Source: Lysinibacillus sp. FSL K6-0232 (GTDB lineage Bacteria; Bacillota; Bacilli; Bacillales_A; Planococcaceae). Taken from it: a stretch of DNA of 64,000 nt. Position numbers and translations under genes: made by a program. Of the stretch, positions 28,238 through 38,042 are shown in pieces. Each line of letters starts with the position of its first letter. Position 1 is the first letter of the stretch. The stretch spans positions 1,974,001 through 2,038,000 of the forward strand of contig NZ_JBBOYW010000001.1 of assembly GCF_038008325.1 (NCBI RefSeq). The letters are read 5' to 3'. Under the pieces are notes generated by a model. It was not told the DNA's origin. It ran no database searches and saw only the letters and a program-made list of their open reading frames with translations.

Positions 28238-29209
28238 ATGGGATTAAAAGAGAATTTACAACAGTACAATTTATCAGTAGCTATGCCAAATGAATTATTT
28301 AAGCAACTATTGCAGATGAAAGAAGATAAGGAATTGAAGCCAGTACACATTGGATTTACATATTCTTATATCTATTTACAAACGTATATGTATCGCTATT
28401 CAACTTATGGTACTTATGTACCTAGTGTAGAGGAAATTAAAGAATTATTTGGTTTCAATGCTAATGAACAACGTGTAAATTACATAATCAAGAAGAATGG
28501 CTTACTCGAGCAAAAGGATATTCTTACAACTACAACTGAATTTCCTATAGTTTCTGATATGGAAGATGATGATTTCGGCAATCGAGTACCAAAGATCACT
28601 ACAATTAAAGAGTTTTATAATGAATATGATTATGAAACAACAGATGATTGGAGAGATCAAATGGGAATCACTCGCAGAGCAACATGTAAATATCCAGTAT
28701 TCGGATTTGAACGTGAATATGATGATGGATATGTAGAAGGTACATTCTTTGATATTTCAGATACAACTCTAATTGACATGAATACTTTCCTATTCTGCAT
28801 GAACCATGAAGATTTAGGTGCAAATGGATTCTATGTATATGCTTATTTATTAGATAGAAGTAACAAATTTGATGATGATTTTAATGCTACATACAAACGT
28901 ATTTCTCAAGAAACAGGAATTGGATTAAATAGTATTACAAATATAATGAATGCATTACGTTCACATAATCTAATTACAACAGTACATAATATGGAATATT
29001 TCAGTTTTGCAGTACCTAAAAAGGACATGAAAGCATCTACACATAAAGTAAATACGAGTGCTGACTTTTCAGCCGACAAGATTAAATATGAAAAACTTAC
29101 ATTTATATCTCCTAAGTGGTATGAAATAAGAACAGGAAAGAAATTAAGAGATGAATCTACAATTACACATGAAGGAATTGATATAGACTTTAGCGATTTA
29201 CCATTTTAA
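28238..29209 (+). CDS. Replication-initiator-like protein with two winged helices
   Basis: 323 residues. The N-terminal region (about 35-95) reads HIGFTYSYIYLQTYMYRYST ... VPSVEEIKELFGF ... RVNYIIKKNGLLEQ, a winged-helix layout seen in plasmid Rep and DnaD-like proteins. A second such region (about 205-260) has GFYVYAYLLDRSNKF ... YKRISQETGIGLNSITNIMNAL. An acidic tail ends the protein. AAGAAGG precedes the start. A large AT-rich inverted repeat lies just downstream, a plausible origin. The family assignment is by pattern only. Confidence 0.6.
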   Translation: MGLKENLQQYNLSVAMPNELFKQLLQMKEDKELKPVHIGFTYSYIYLQTYMYRYSTYGTYVPSVEEIKELFGFNANEQRVNYIIKKNGLLEQKDILTTTTEFPIVSDMEDDDFGNRVPKITTIKEFYNEYDYETTDDWRDQMGITRRATCKYPVFGFEREYDDGYVEGTFFDISDTTLIDMNTFLFCMNHEDLGANGFYVYAYLLDRSNKFDDDFNATYKRISQETGIGLNSITNIMNALRSHNLITTVHNMEYFSFAVPKKDMKASTHKVNTSADFSADKIKYEKLTFISPKWYEIRTGKKLRDESTITHEGIDIDFSDLPF

Positions 29210-29222
29210 ACTTGTGTTTTTC

Positions 29223-29346
29223 TAAAACCATACACTTTTAACTATATATATAATATACTTTACCTTTTATATTAATACTCTACTATATATATATAAATAA
29301 GAAAGGGTATATATATTATATATATTATTAAAAACGTATGGTTTTA
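29223..29346. repeat. Large AT-rich inverted repeat after the initiator gene
   Basis: The left arm 29223-29258 and right arm 29307-29346 begin with the perfect 11-bp TAAAACCATAC / GTATGGTTTTA and continue through TATATA-rich sequence around a 48-nt loop. It is much longer than a terminator. It may be an origin hairpin or cruciform-forming site. The rest of the gap to 29688 has no convincing gene. Confidence 0.7.
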
Positions 29347-29598
29347 GAAATATAGATTGTTATATAGACAATTTTGTCGATTAGTTATCTTTCTCAAGTA
29401 TAACAAAATTCGATATGTACTGAGTGGCAGAGCGAAAATATTAGTTCCTCAGAAGTACCGATATAGTACGACATGTCAAATTGGTATGTTGCGAGGTCTA
29501 TTATGCACTTCGCAGATACATAATGTAACTATTACAGAGAGTGATAACGAATTTAATGTGTCGTGTTGTACGTCACTAGGGTAGTCAAATTTGAAGCT

Positions 29599-29622
29599 TC
29601 CCCTCAAATTTAAGGGGAAGGT
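29599..29622 (+). terminator. Hairpin upstream of the terminase operon
   Basis: CTTCCCC and GGGGAAG flank TCAAATTTAA in a 24-bp inverted repeat. A related CCTTCCCCTCAAAT word occurs at about 23511. The short T-run after it is weak, so it may be a processing or binding site. Confidence 0.4.
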
Positions 29623-29688
29623 TAGCGATAGTATCACTAGGGTTACCCATAATAGGTGATCCTTTTTTAATTAAGGAGGAAATTAAAC

Positions 29689-30069
29689 ATGAATATATAT
29701 GAAGCATTAAACAAGTTGACATGGAAGAAAAAAGAATACTTTTTGTGGAAGCACAACCTATCTGTATTAAGGGAAGTTCCACTAACAGAAGAAGAATTAT
29801 GCAAACGAATCCAATCCAAAAGTTTATCTTACATGAAGAAGTGGGAGAAAACAGAGCAATATCACAACTTAGTCAATATTATGATTGAGTCACAAGCTGG
29901 TAAAGATTTAGAGGATATTTACGCTATTGTAAAGGAAAAAGCCTTAACAGGTGATGAAAAGTCGATTAAATTGCTATTAGATTTACAGAAACAAGTACAG
30001 GCATATAACAAACAATCAACCAAGGTGAACAAGTCCACTAATACATATGATGATTTGGAGTTAGAGTAA
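29689..30069 (+). CDS. Terminase small subunit-like protein
   Basis: 126 residues, helical and basic-acidic mixed, beginning MNIYEALNKLTWKKKEYFLW. A possible helix-turn-helix segment (TEEELCKRIQSKSLSYMKKW) lies near 36-55 and the C-terminus IKLLLDLQKQVQAY recalls the oligomerisation and TerL-contact region. AAGGAGG lies 9 nt upstream. It ends 1 bp before the large-subunit gene, the usual order, and would recognise the packaging site. Direct similarity is weak. Confidence 0.7.
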   Translation: MNIYEALNKLTWKKKEYFLWKHNLSVLREVPLTEEELCKRIQSKSLSYMKKWEKTEQYHNLVNIMIESQAGKDLEDIYAIVKEKALTGDEKSIKLLLDLQKQVQAYNKQSTKVNKSTNTYDDLELE

Positions 30070-30070
30070 T

Positions 30071-31657
30071 ATGGATGAGAAAATTAAAAAGGTTTTTGAT
30101 AATTTCCCATTGTTTGCAAAGAATTTTATATACATAACAGATAACAACAATGATGTAGTTAAATTTGAATTGAACGATGCACAGTTAGAAATTGATGAAT
30201 TAATGCAGCGTAACCGATTTATAATAGTTGGGAAAGCAAGGCAATCAGGTATTTCTACATTTACATTAGGTCGTGCATTATGGAGAGCATTGACTAAACC
30301 AAATGAGAATATCCTAATCGTTTCTTACAAATTAGATAGTGCAAAGGCTTTATTCGAGAAGTTGAAACAGATGAACGATTACATACCTAGAGAAAAGTAT
30401 CCTAATTTATTCCCTAAAGTTAAACGTGATAATCGAGATGAATTAGTATTTACAAATGGTTCTAAGATTAAATCAGTCACAGCTGGTAATAAAGATATAG
30501 GTAGGGGATCAACATACAGTTACGTGCATTTAAGTGAGATGGCTTTTTATAGTAATCAAGAAAAGCAATTATTATCTGTAGAGCAATCTTTAGCAAAAGG
30601 TGAACATAGTCAATTAACAATTGAAACAACTTCTAATGGCACAGGCAATCATTTCTATCGCATGTATATGCAAGCCATGAAAAATAAATCTAAGTATATC
30701 GCTTATTTTGTACCTTTCTATCATAAGTTATATGCTAAACAATTTGCTCATGATTATATGGAAGCAGTTGAATGGTATAAGGCTAGTAATAATGGTAAGA
30801 AATTAACTAGAAATGATTTAGATGAAGAAGAACAAGCATTACATAAGTTAGGTGCTACATTGACATGTTTAACATGGAGACGTTGGAAAATGCTCGATAT
30901 GGAATCAGAAAGTGATTTTTATCAAGAGTATCCATCCAATCCACTTGAGTCATTTATAAGCACTGGTAATAGTGTATTTAATCAAACTAAGGTATTAAAC
31001 CGTTTAACTTACGCAAATGAGCCAATTGATAAAAGAGAAGTACGCTCAAACTTACCTGAGAAGGAAGGACAATGGGCAAGTAAGGGAATTGTATTGTTCG
31101 ATTACCCTAAAGTAGGCAAAAAATATTACTTTGGAGTAGATACAGCCAGTGGATCAGGTGGAAATAATGACTCATCTACAATTGTAGGCTTTGATGATGA
31201 TGGACAGCAAGTATTAACATTTGAATCAAATAAAATACCTGTATATGAATTTGCGGAGTTGATTGACGTTTTAGGACGTTGGTATAACTACGCTTTTTTA
31301 GTTGTCGAGAGAAATAGTTATGGCTTACCTGTAATTGAACGATTGAGAAAAGAGTGCGGATATGAAAATATGTACAAACAAAAAATGTTTGATGAGAGAG
31401 GTAAGAAGAAACTTCAACTAGGTTGGACTACTACTCAATCAAATAAAGCAATTTTCATTTCAGACTTCAAAGAAAATTTTGAGAAGAACCTAATCAATAT
31501 CGAGTGTAAGCAACTATTACAACAGATGCAAATGTTTGTAGAGAATAGTGGGAAAATGGGCAATAAGCGAGGTAATACTGAAAAAAACCACGATGATTTA
31601 GTTATTGCTGCCGCATTATCTGTACAAGGTATGAAAGCAAGTAAATGGTATGTGTAG
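30071..31657 (+). CDS. Terminase large subunit
   Basis: 528-residue DNA-packaging motor. The ATPase domain has a Walker A GKARQSGIST (54-63) and an acidic Walker B-like HLSEMAFY. The nuclease domain shows FGVDTASGSG, VVERNSYGLPVIERL and NHDDLVIAAALS, which supply the metal-binding acids. It should pump element DNA into the prohead through the portal encoded next. Its presence with its own small subunit means the element does not need a helper terminase. Confidence 0.9.
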   Translation: MDEKIKKVFDNFPLFAKNFIYITDNNNDVVKFELNDAQLEIDELMQRNRFIIVGKARQSGISTFTLGRALWRALTKPNENILIVSYKLDSAKALFEKLKQMNDYIPREKYPNLFPKVKRDNRDELVFTNGSKIKSVTAGNKDIGRGSTYSYVHLSEMAFYSNQEKQLLSVEQSLAKGEHSQLTIETTSNGTGNHFYRMYMQAMKNKSKYIAYFVPFYHKLYAKQFAHDYMEAVEWYKASNNGKKLTRNDLDEEEQALHKLGATLTCLTWRRWKMLDMESESDFYQEYPSNPLESFISTGNSVFNQTKVLNRLTYANEPIDKREVRSNLPEKEGQWASKGIVLFDYPKVGKKYYFGVDTASGSGGNNDSSTIVGFDDDGQQVLTFESNKIPVYEFAELIDVLGRWYNYAFLVVERNSYGLPVIERLRKECGYENMYKQKMFDERGKKKLQLGWTTTQSNKAIFISDFKENFEKNLINIECKQLLQQMQMFVENSGKMGNKRGNTEKNHDDLVIAAALSVQGMKASKWYV

Positions 31658-31679
31658 ATATAGGAAAGGAAGGATATAA

Positions 31680-33002
31680 ATGAATCTTGAGCAATATGTA
31701 AATGCAAAATATAAAGGGAAGAGTACATGGTTTGTCGATGAAACGACTACATATGAAAATCAGAGCCGTATACTGAATGTATCAGGTATTCGAGATTATT
31801 TGGATGGAAAGCATGAAATATTAAAACGTCCAAATTATAAATATAACGGTGAGAATGTAGAGCCAAGACGTATTGTAATTCAGTTGGCTAAAACGATTTT
31901 AAACTTTAAGGCACAATATTTACTTAAAAATCCTGTCAATTTGATTGGTGATGAGAGTATGGTTAAAGAATTTAATAAGGTAAATAAACTAGGTAGATTT
32001 GATGATGTAAATGTACAGATTTTATTACAACTACTCAAATTTGGTGAAGTATCAGAGTACTTATATATTGATGGTAAAGGTAGAATTAAGAGTAAATTAA
32101 TTTCTGCTGATAATGGTATTCCAGTGTATAACAATTACAATGAAATGATAGCATTTATAGAGCATTATACCTTTGATGGAATCACTTATTATAATTTATA
32201 TAATGATGTTAGTGTGCAAGAGTGGTCAAATGAAGGTGGGAAGATTGTTAAGGTTGGGGAGAGTCCAAGTTTGGGCGGTCTACCTATACATTATAAGACA
32301 GTAAATGAACTCAGTGATCGCATTGGTAGGTCAGAATTAGATGACTATCAAAACATCCTAGATAATATGGAAGATGTGCTTAGTAAGTACATTGATAGCA
32401 TGTATAAGTTTATTAATCCAATTCCAGTCGTAACAGGTCAACAACTTACTAATGCATCTATTCCTTCTGAAATTGTTGGTGCAGGATTAACTTTAGACGA
32501 TGGTTCGGACTTTAAATTAGTAAATGGATCATTAGATAGTAAGTCATTTGATTTAGTGTATAAGACGCTTATGCAAACCTTACTTGATGTATCGTCAACT
32601 CCTGCCGTATCAATGAATAAGACGGATATTAGTAACTTGTCAGAGGTCAGTATTAAACTTTTATTCTCATTAGCGGATACACAAGCTGGAGTAAATGAAA
32701 CTTATCTAAGAGAAGGCTTCTATCAACGGTGGGAGAAGGTACAGCGTTTATTAAAATATAAAGGTATACATATTACAGATGATGAGATGATTTCGCTTGA
32801 GTTTAATTTTGTATACAATACTCCAAGTAACCATAAGGAAATTTTGGATAATATGAAAACTCAATTTGATATGAACGCTATTTCATTGGAGACGATTATT
32901 GAACAGAGCCCATACGTTAATGACAAGATGAGAGAGATGAGTCGTTTAAAAGGTGTAGAGTATGATGTACATAATAGTAATGATACAGTTGGTACAGTTT
33001 AG
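31680..33002 (+). CDS. Portal protein (SPP1 gp6-like)
   Basis: 440 residues in the phage portal family of SPP1 type. The N-terminal region reads VEPRRIVIQLAKTILNFKAQYLLKNPVNL, typical of the family, and RSELDDYQNILDNMEDVLSKYID marks the long helix near 230. The stretch FINPIPVVTG and a central KLLFSLADTQAGVNETYL follow. AAAGGAAGGAT precedes the start, 22 bp after the large terminase. It forms the dodecameric DNA gate of the capsid. Confidence 0.88.
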   Translation: MNLEQYVNAKYKGKSTWFVDETTTYENQSRILNVSGIRDYLDGKHEILKRPNYKYNGENVEPRRIVIQLAKTILNFKAQYLLKNPVNLIGDESMVKEFNKVNKLGRFDDVNVQILLQLLKFGEVSEYLYIDGKGRIKSKLISADNGIPVYNNYNEMIAFIEHYTFDGITYYNLYNDVSVQEWSNEGGKIVKVGESPSLGGLPIHYKTVNELSDRIGRSELDDYQNILDNMEDVLSKYIDSMYKFINPIPVVTGQQLTNASIPSEIVGAGLTLDDGSDFKLVNGSLDSKSFDLVYKTLMQTLLDVSSTPAVSMNKTDISNLSEVSIKLLFSLADTQAGVNETYLREGFYQRWEKVQRLLKYKGIHITDDEMISLEFNFVYNTPSNHKEILDNMKTQFDMNAISLETIIEQSPYVNDKMREMSRLKGVEYDVHNSNDTVGTV

Positions 33003-33204
33003 TTATAAATGAATAACACAGAATAACATAGAAGCGTAGTGTAGAAAAGTGGGAAATAGGTGTGTACGAGTTGAGTTAAAATGTAGTAGTGTCAAGGGAT
33101 TATACTTTATAGTTGATATGCTACATTTCTCACACCCTGTTATATATGGTACGCCCCCCCACTACACTACCAATTATATTAATAGTGAAGGATGATAGAT
33201 AAAT
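33003..33204. other. Intergenic stretch after the portal gene
   Basis: About 200 bp without a gene, containing a C-run (CGCCCCCCCACT near 33150-33161). No terminator with a clear T-run is seen. Confidence 0.4.
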
Positions 33205-33528
33205 ATGACAATAGAACAATTATCACAAGTTGCACTATCCCCAGCAGTTTGGGCTATGTGCTGCATTGTATTAGTAGGATTTATTTTAAAGAAGGTATAT
33301 GAACAGAACGATAAGCAAGAAGAACGACTAACTAACTTACATGATGAATATAGAGTAGAATCAAAAGAACGTGAAAATAAACTAATGGAACATTTAGCAG
33401 AGAGTAACGAGATACAGCGTAAAACAGCACAATCATTGGTACAAGTGGAAAAGTCCTTAGTGTCATTAGAACAAGGTTTAAATACATTAGACGACAGAGT
33501 GACGATTATTGAAAGAAATAATAATTAA
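33205..33528 (+). CDS. Holin-like protein (BhlA/UviB type)
   Basis: 107 residues with one N-terminal membrane helix (about 13-30, AVWAMCCIVLVGFILKKV) followed by a charged coiled coil that ends VTIIERNNN. This is the layout of BhlA/UviB bacteriocin-associated holins. No endolysin gene accompanies it, so lysis would need a partner. It may instead anchor a virion or host-interaction factor. GAAGGATG precedes the start. Confidence 0.6.
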   Translation: MTIEQLSQVALSPAVWAMCCIVLVGFILKKVYEQNDKQEERLTNLHDEYRVESKERENKLMEHLAESNEIQRKTAQSLVQVEKSLVSLEQGLNTLDDRVTIIERNNN

Positions 33529-33783
33529 ATGATAAAAATAACAATGTATAAATGACCGTTATTTTATGCATTAAATCATACAACTGTTAAATAGTAATAG
33601 TAGCCAAAATGCTATTATATCAACGATGTATAAAAAATGAATAATAGTATTGTTAGGTGTAGAAGTAAGAATGTTGATATATCAATGTTTTACGACTACT
33701 TTTAGTTTACATAAGATAGGTTTTAGGAAGTTAATTGTGAATAAGGTATACATATAATATAAACAGTTAGAAAGGATGATTGA

Positions 33784-34122
33784 ATGAATATTACTAATTT
33801 ACAACGATTAAAATACGACATACAAGGCATTGAGTTAGATGATACACAACTATCTATATACCTTGCAGAGAACGGACTACAAGCAACTGATACATATAAT
33901 ACAAATGATACAACTAACTTGAAAGGTATCTATGCTACTGCTCTATCAGTGTTAGAAGGACTGGCTAATAACCCTACAATGATGAAGGCAATAAAACTGG
34001 ATGATATGACGGTCAGTGAGTTCAGTGACAACATAATGAAACGTATAGACCAGCTAGACAATAAGATTAGACAGATTAAAGTAAGCAATAATAGTAGCAG
34101 CACATTCCTTTTATACAATTGA
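33784..34122 (+). CDS. Head-tail connector-like protein
   Basis: 112 residues, mainly helical and acidic. It begins MNITNLQRLKYDIQGIELDD and has a central TALSVLEGLA, recalling the small adaptor (gp15-type) proteins that attach below the portal. The position between portal and head-closure-like genes supports this; the sequence alone does not prove it. GAAAGGATGATTG precedes the start, and the next gene follows by 11 bp. Confidence 0.5.
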   Translation: MNITNLQRLKYDIQGIELDDTQLSIYLAENGLQATDTYNTNDTTNLKGIYATALSVLEGLANNPTMMKAIKLDDMTVSEFSDNIMKRIDQLDNKIRQIKVSNNSSSTFLLYN

Positions 34123-34133
34123 GAGGTGATTAA

Positions 34134-34736
34134 ATGAAGTTATTAGATGATAAATTAATTAAAGATACGATAAAAGCTATCCAATCACCATACCAATTTA
34201 ATATTTTTGAGAAAAATCCATTTACGATCAATGCAGTAATTAGTAACGCTACATTTTCACCTAACTCTACGTTTCATATTCATTCATTAGACGTTTTTAA
34301 TTGCGGGGACTATACAACTATCAATAATCCTAATAACGTGTATATGGTTACGTCAGACGTTTTAACAATGCGTGGTGGCAAGTATAAGGCAACCTTAGAG
34401 TATTGCAACTATTCAATCGAGCAGTGGGAAGAAGTTAAAACATTAATAGGATATGACCATTTAGGGCGACCTGTGTATGAATACGTCAATACGTTGGTAG
34501 GGGAAATCCCTGCAATTCTAAAATATAAAGATTTTTCATTTTCAACTAATGAAGTGGTTAATCTGACTAAGCCAATTTATGAAATTACTGTTAGAGATAA
34601 TGAAGCAGCACGAAAACATTTCAAATTAAATGAGAGTAAGTATGCAGATGTAACTATTTATGATGTGACTTATCGTATTATCAATGTAGATTACAGCAAA
34701 CAAGGATTAATTAACTTAAGATTAGAAAAGTATTGA
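34134..34736 (+). CDS. Hypothetical virion/closure protein
   Basis: 200 residues, beta-rich in appearance (FTINAVISNATF, KDFSFSTNEVVNLTKPIYEITV, DVTYRIINVDYSKQGLINLRLEKY). The C-terminal end is like that of head-completion proteins that report on portal geometry. GAGAGGTG precedes the start. It is the last gene of element A, 410 bp before direct repeat 2. I cannot name a family. Confidence 0.5.
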   Translation: MKLLDDKLIKDTIKAIQSPYQFNIFEKNPFTINAVISNATFSPNSTFHIHSLDVFNCGDYTTINNPNNVYMVTSDVLTMRGGKYKATLEYCNYSIEQWEEVKTLIGYDHLGRPVYEYVNTLVGEIPAILKYKDFSFSTNEVVNLTKPIYEITVRDNEAARKHFKLNESKYADVTIYDVTYRIINVDYSKQGLINLRLEKY

Positions 34737-35146
34737 CAAGAAGCGGATACCCCTAACTTTTTATTTTGCATGCTACCTTACCTATTTTCACACGCCCATA
34801 AATTTTTATTATTTCCTTATATGTAGGTATTTGGTAAGATATTACTATAAAATACATAGGGTGCTTTTAATTTTATTTTATATTGAAATTCAAACTATGA
34901 ATGTGGTAAGAGTAATATGGCTATAGTACAAAGTATGAAACCATATTAATTAGAGGGGATAATTTCCCTCTTTTTTTATTGGTTAGAAACTTGAATCCTT
35001 AGCAATAAATAGTGTATAGTTGGAATATAAAAGGTAATTAAATTTAATTAGTAGATGTTTTTCTACCTTACAAACGAATTTAATCCATATAAACCTCTAT
35101 ATATCAACGTTTTTTCGCTAATGATTTAGTTAAACTAGACAGAAGT
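34737..35146. other. Right-end non-coding segment of element A
   Basis: No gene. It contains a terminator (TTAGAGGGG...CCCTC with T-run near 34951-34978), the word AAATAGTGTATAGTT near 35006-35020 and an ATATCAACGTT near 35101. The terminator and the second word also occur at the right end of element B, so the two ends are homologous. Confidence 0.65.
34951..34978 (+). terminator. Right-end terminator of element A
   Basis: GAGGGG and the CCCTC part of TTTCCCTC form a stem followed by seven T residues. A near copy lies at 48000-48025 in element B. Confidence 0.75.
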
Positions 35147-35301
35147 GAATTTTATATTTACGTCTTCAAATAGTTTACGATCGCCATAGCGAAGACCTAC
35201 ATTACTAACTTGAATCATGCAAGTTCCTCCTTTTTTCACAATGGCTCTAGTATAGCATGAAAGATGTTCCAGCGTCTATAAACATTATTAAATCAAGGTT
35301 T
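35147..35301. repeat. Attachment-site direct repeat 2 (A/B junction)
   Basis: Second 155-bp repeat, identical to 21360-21514 as far as read. It carries an orphan copy of the ABC-F promoter and first 24 codons, read leftward, which end in a stop soon after the repeat. It is the right end of A and the left end of B. Confidence 0.92.
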
Positions 35302-35470
35302 GGCGTTCTTTCCAAGGGGGGAGGGGAATGAAGGAAATGGCATCTACAAAAAATGGAAGTTGAAATTATATTTATTTAAACGTTTTTAAGGAAAAGAACA
35401 GGTAAGTAAATGAAATTGATTTATCCCTAATTTATTACCTTTTAATATTTCATTGAAAGGAAGATGCTAA

Positions 35471-36467
35471 ATGTCTAGAAAAGTAAAAGAATTGAGAATG
35501 GACGATGTTGTTTTTAAGCCTAGCTTACAACCTAAGCAATCGAGAGATAATACTACCAAACGTAAATCCGATTCACTCCCAATAAATCAAGCACTTGAAA
35601 TAGTAAACCGACAGATGCAATTACAAGGACTAAGGCATAAAACTTTGTTGACCTATAACCAGACAATGCAAAAATTTGTAGAGTTTTTAAATCTTGAAAC
35701 AGTGGAGGATATTAATAAAGATGGATTCATGAATTGGTTGGAATCACTTAATTATTTAGATAAAACAACATCAAGCTAACAGATTTAGGTTTGTATCGGC
35801 AATTTTAACTAGGTTTTATGATAACGGTTGGCTAAAAGAGCAAGGGAAGTTTTGGAAGGATATTAAAATTAAAGTTGATAAAAAAGTTAAAAAAGCAGCC
35901 GATGAAAAGGAACTTGAAATATTATTATCACTGATTGATACTACTTCATGGATTGGTTGGAGAGATGTAACGGTTTTAGTTTTACTTTATAGGACAGGCA
36001 TACGTATCCATACTTTAACAAGCCTAAAAGAGGAGCATATCAATTTTAATGAAAAGATGTTAGTACTTTCAGGAGACATCATGAAGAATGGAAAAGTATT
36101 GAAGCTGCCGTTGGATGATGAATTGTTAATGTTGCTCGAACGTTTAATGAAACAAAATCACGAGGTAAGGAAACGTTATAAAGAGAAGAACGATTATATT
36201 TTTATCTCAAAAAGTGGAAAGCCGACTTTGAATAACTATTCCCATAACAACGCCATTTCAAAACGTATTAATGCTTACTCAAAAAAATATGGTCTTTCAA
36301 TATCACCACACAAAATACGTAGGTTATATGCAACTAATCTTGTACGTAAAAAAGTGCCTTTAGCTATTATTTCAAATGCGCTCGGTCATTCTTCGTATGA
36401 GGTAACAAGGAATTATATAGAAATTGATGCGGACGAAGTGGTTGATACTTTACGTAAATATTTGTGA
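35471..36467 (+). CDS. Tyrosine recombinase of element B, two frames (+1 shift)
   Basis: The first part, 35471 to 35992, is identical to the recombinase of A and has the same frame change at AGC-TAA-C. The catalytic part differs from A in patches but stays open, with YRTGIRIHTL, HKIRRLYATN, GHSSYEVTRNY and a matching end (VDTLRKYL). All catalytic residues of the family are therefore kept in both copies. It should act on the same 155-bp sites. A terminator follows at 36523. Confidence 0.85.
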
Positions 36468-36522
36468 TTAAAAAGAGTCAGCTATTCGTAGTAGCTAACT
36501 CCAAAAAATAAGATGTAATTAT

Positions 36523-36557
36523 TAGGTGGGTAGCTCTTGTAGTTACTCACTTTTTTA
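36523..36557 (+). terminator. Terminator after the element B recombinase
   Basis: GTGGGTAGCT pairs with AGTTACTCAC (two G-U) followed by TTTTTT, between the recombinase and the converging nuclease-like gene. Confidence 0.65.
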
Positions 36558-37793
36558 ACTTGGTATATGATATAACATTACTGCAACTTTAATTTCTTTA
36601 TTTTTGTCTCCGTTTAAGTGGAAAATATAATTAAACCAACTTTCATCCTTTTGATCAACAAATTTAATAAAGTTTTCATGAGTCAGTATAGATTCTTTTG
36701 CTGTCTGAATAACACTTGTAAAATCTTTATTTCTGACAAACATGATCACAGATGTTTTAGAATCTCTCCAAGTTAAGTAACCTAATAATTGATCTATTGT
36801 CTTTAGAAAACCCTTTGCGCCTGTCCAGAATTTACACTCTCCAACAAAAACATTTCCTCCATCATACCTAAGTAAAATATCTGTCTTCCCACTTTTATTA
36901 AATGTTTCTCCTGTTGCGCTACCATCAAAATGAGGTTCTAGAAGCATCAAAAAATGGTCACGTAAATCCTCTTCACCTTTATCATTGTATACAGATGGTT
37001 TACGTTCAAACTCCTTACCCATATCATTAATCATAGTTAGTATATCAATATAAGTACCATTTTCAAGTGTTGGATCAGGGATGAAATTGCTTTCCGTTTC
37101 AGTTGGTTTTATATTAATTTTCTTTTTTACTTGAGGACTAGGTATAGAGAAGGTTTTTGGTGTATCGTTATTCTTTTTTATAGGTATAGTTAGTCCTGAC
37201 TTCAAAGCTCTTCTTTTTAAAAGTTCCTCTTTTCTACTTCCAAAAACTGAAATAATAAAAGGTCTAAGGTTTGAATTATAAGATTCAATATCTGCATTCA
37301 AATTACGAATATAATTCGTAAGAGTATCTTTGAAATTGTGGAATTCTTTTTCACACTCTTGATAATTATCATTAAAAACAATAAACCTTTTAATTATTTT
37401 ATTATTTGTTATATATGCTCTTGGGAAAACGCTATAGAAGGATGAAGGTCGGTAGTGTAGCATTCCTTTATCACCTTCAATTGGTATAGTGTAATAAAGA
37501 ACAGGTTTTTGGAAACTTTGCTTACCAAAAACATTAAAGTGTCTAGGAAGTGAGTCTGATGAAATTGCCTCCTCTTTTTCTTCTGCATATATTTCATTTT
37601 CTAAAATATTTACAGTGTTCACCTTATTTTTGTCAAATAAATAATCAATGTATTGCTCTTGACCTACATTTAAAATATAGTCTTCTTTCTCTTTTTGAAT
37701 AAAGTCTCGTATACTCTCTTTCTGGACGCTGAAATAATTGAATAAATCCTTCGTGTAAAACAATAAGTCTTCATTATAATACAAAGATAACAC
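36555..37793 (-). CDS. PD-(D/E)XK nuclease-like protein
   Basis: 412 residues. The C-terminal domain contains the nuclease core: E275 in GEEDLRDH, D305 in KTDILLRY, E319 and K321 in GECKFW, then IDQLLGYLTWRDSK. The first 240 residues are charged and unassigned. Its stand-alone position on the minus strand beside the integrase is typical of defence or anti-phage cargo in islands. No methyltransferase gene accompanies it, so it is not a standard modification-protected restriction enzyme. Target and trigger are unknown. Confidence 0.75.
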   Translation of the reverse strand: MLSLYYNEDLLFYTKDLFNYFSVQKESIRDFIQKEKEDYILNVGQEQYIDYLFDKNKVNTVNILENEIYAEEKEEAISSDSLPRHFNVFGKQSFQKPVLYYTIPIEGDKGMLHYRPSSFYSVFPRAYITNNKIIKRFIVFNDNYQECEKEFHNFKDTLTNYIRNLNADIESYNSNLRPFIISVFGSRKEELLKRRALKSGLTIPIKKNNDTPKTFSIPSPQVKKKINIKPTETESNFIPDPTLENGTYIDILTMINDMGKEFERKPSVYNDKGEEDLRDHFLMLLEPHFDGSATGETFNKSGKTDILLRYDGGNVFVGECKFWTGAKGFLKTIDQLLGYLTWRDSKTSVIMFVRNKDFTSVIQTAKESILTHENFIKFVDQKDESWFNYIFHLNGDKNKEIKVAVMLYHIPS

Positions 37794-38042
37794 CTAACCT
37801 TTTATAATTTTATACTTATTATACCAAATTATGATTATTTCTACAGACTTTAAAACTATCATAAAAACTTTATGTATTTTTTTATAGATTGGTAGCAACA
37901 TGTCAATAGCATTAAACAAAATAATACTATTAATAGTAAATATTTCTTGTAGTATAATATAAGAAATACAATGAAAATGAAAGGAAAATAACTCTAGTAA
38001 AATACATTAAATAAAAATCAAAATAGAAAAGAGTGTTTATTA

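Noticed and set aside
29357-29584. 75-codon ORF between the inverted repeat and the terminase genes
   Set aside because: No ribosome binding site and no protein-like pattern; Cys and Ile placement looks random.
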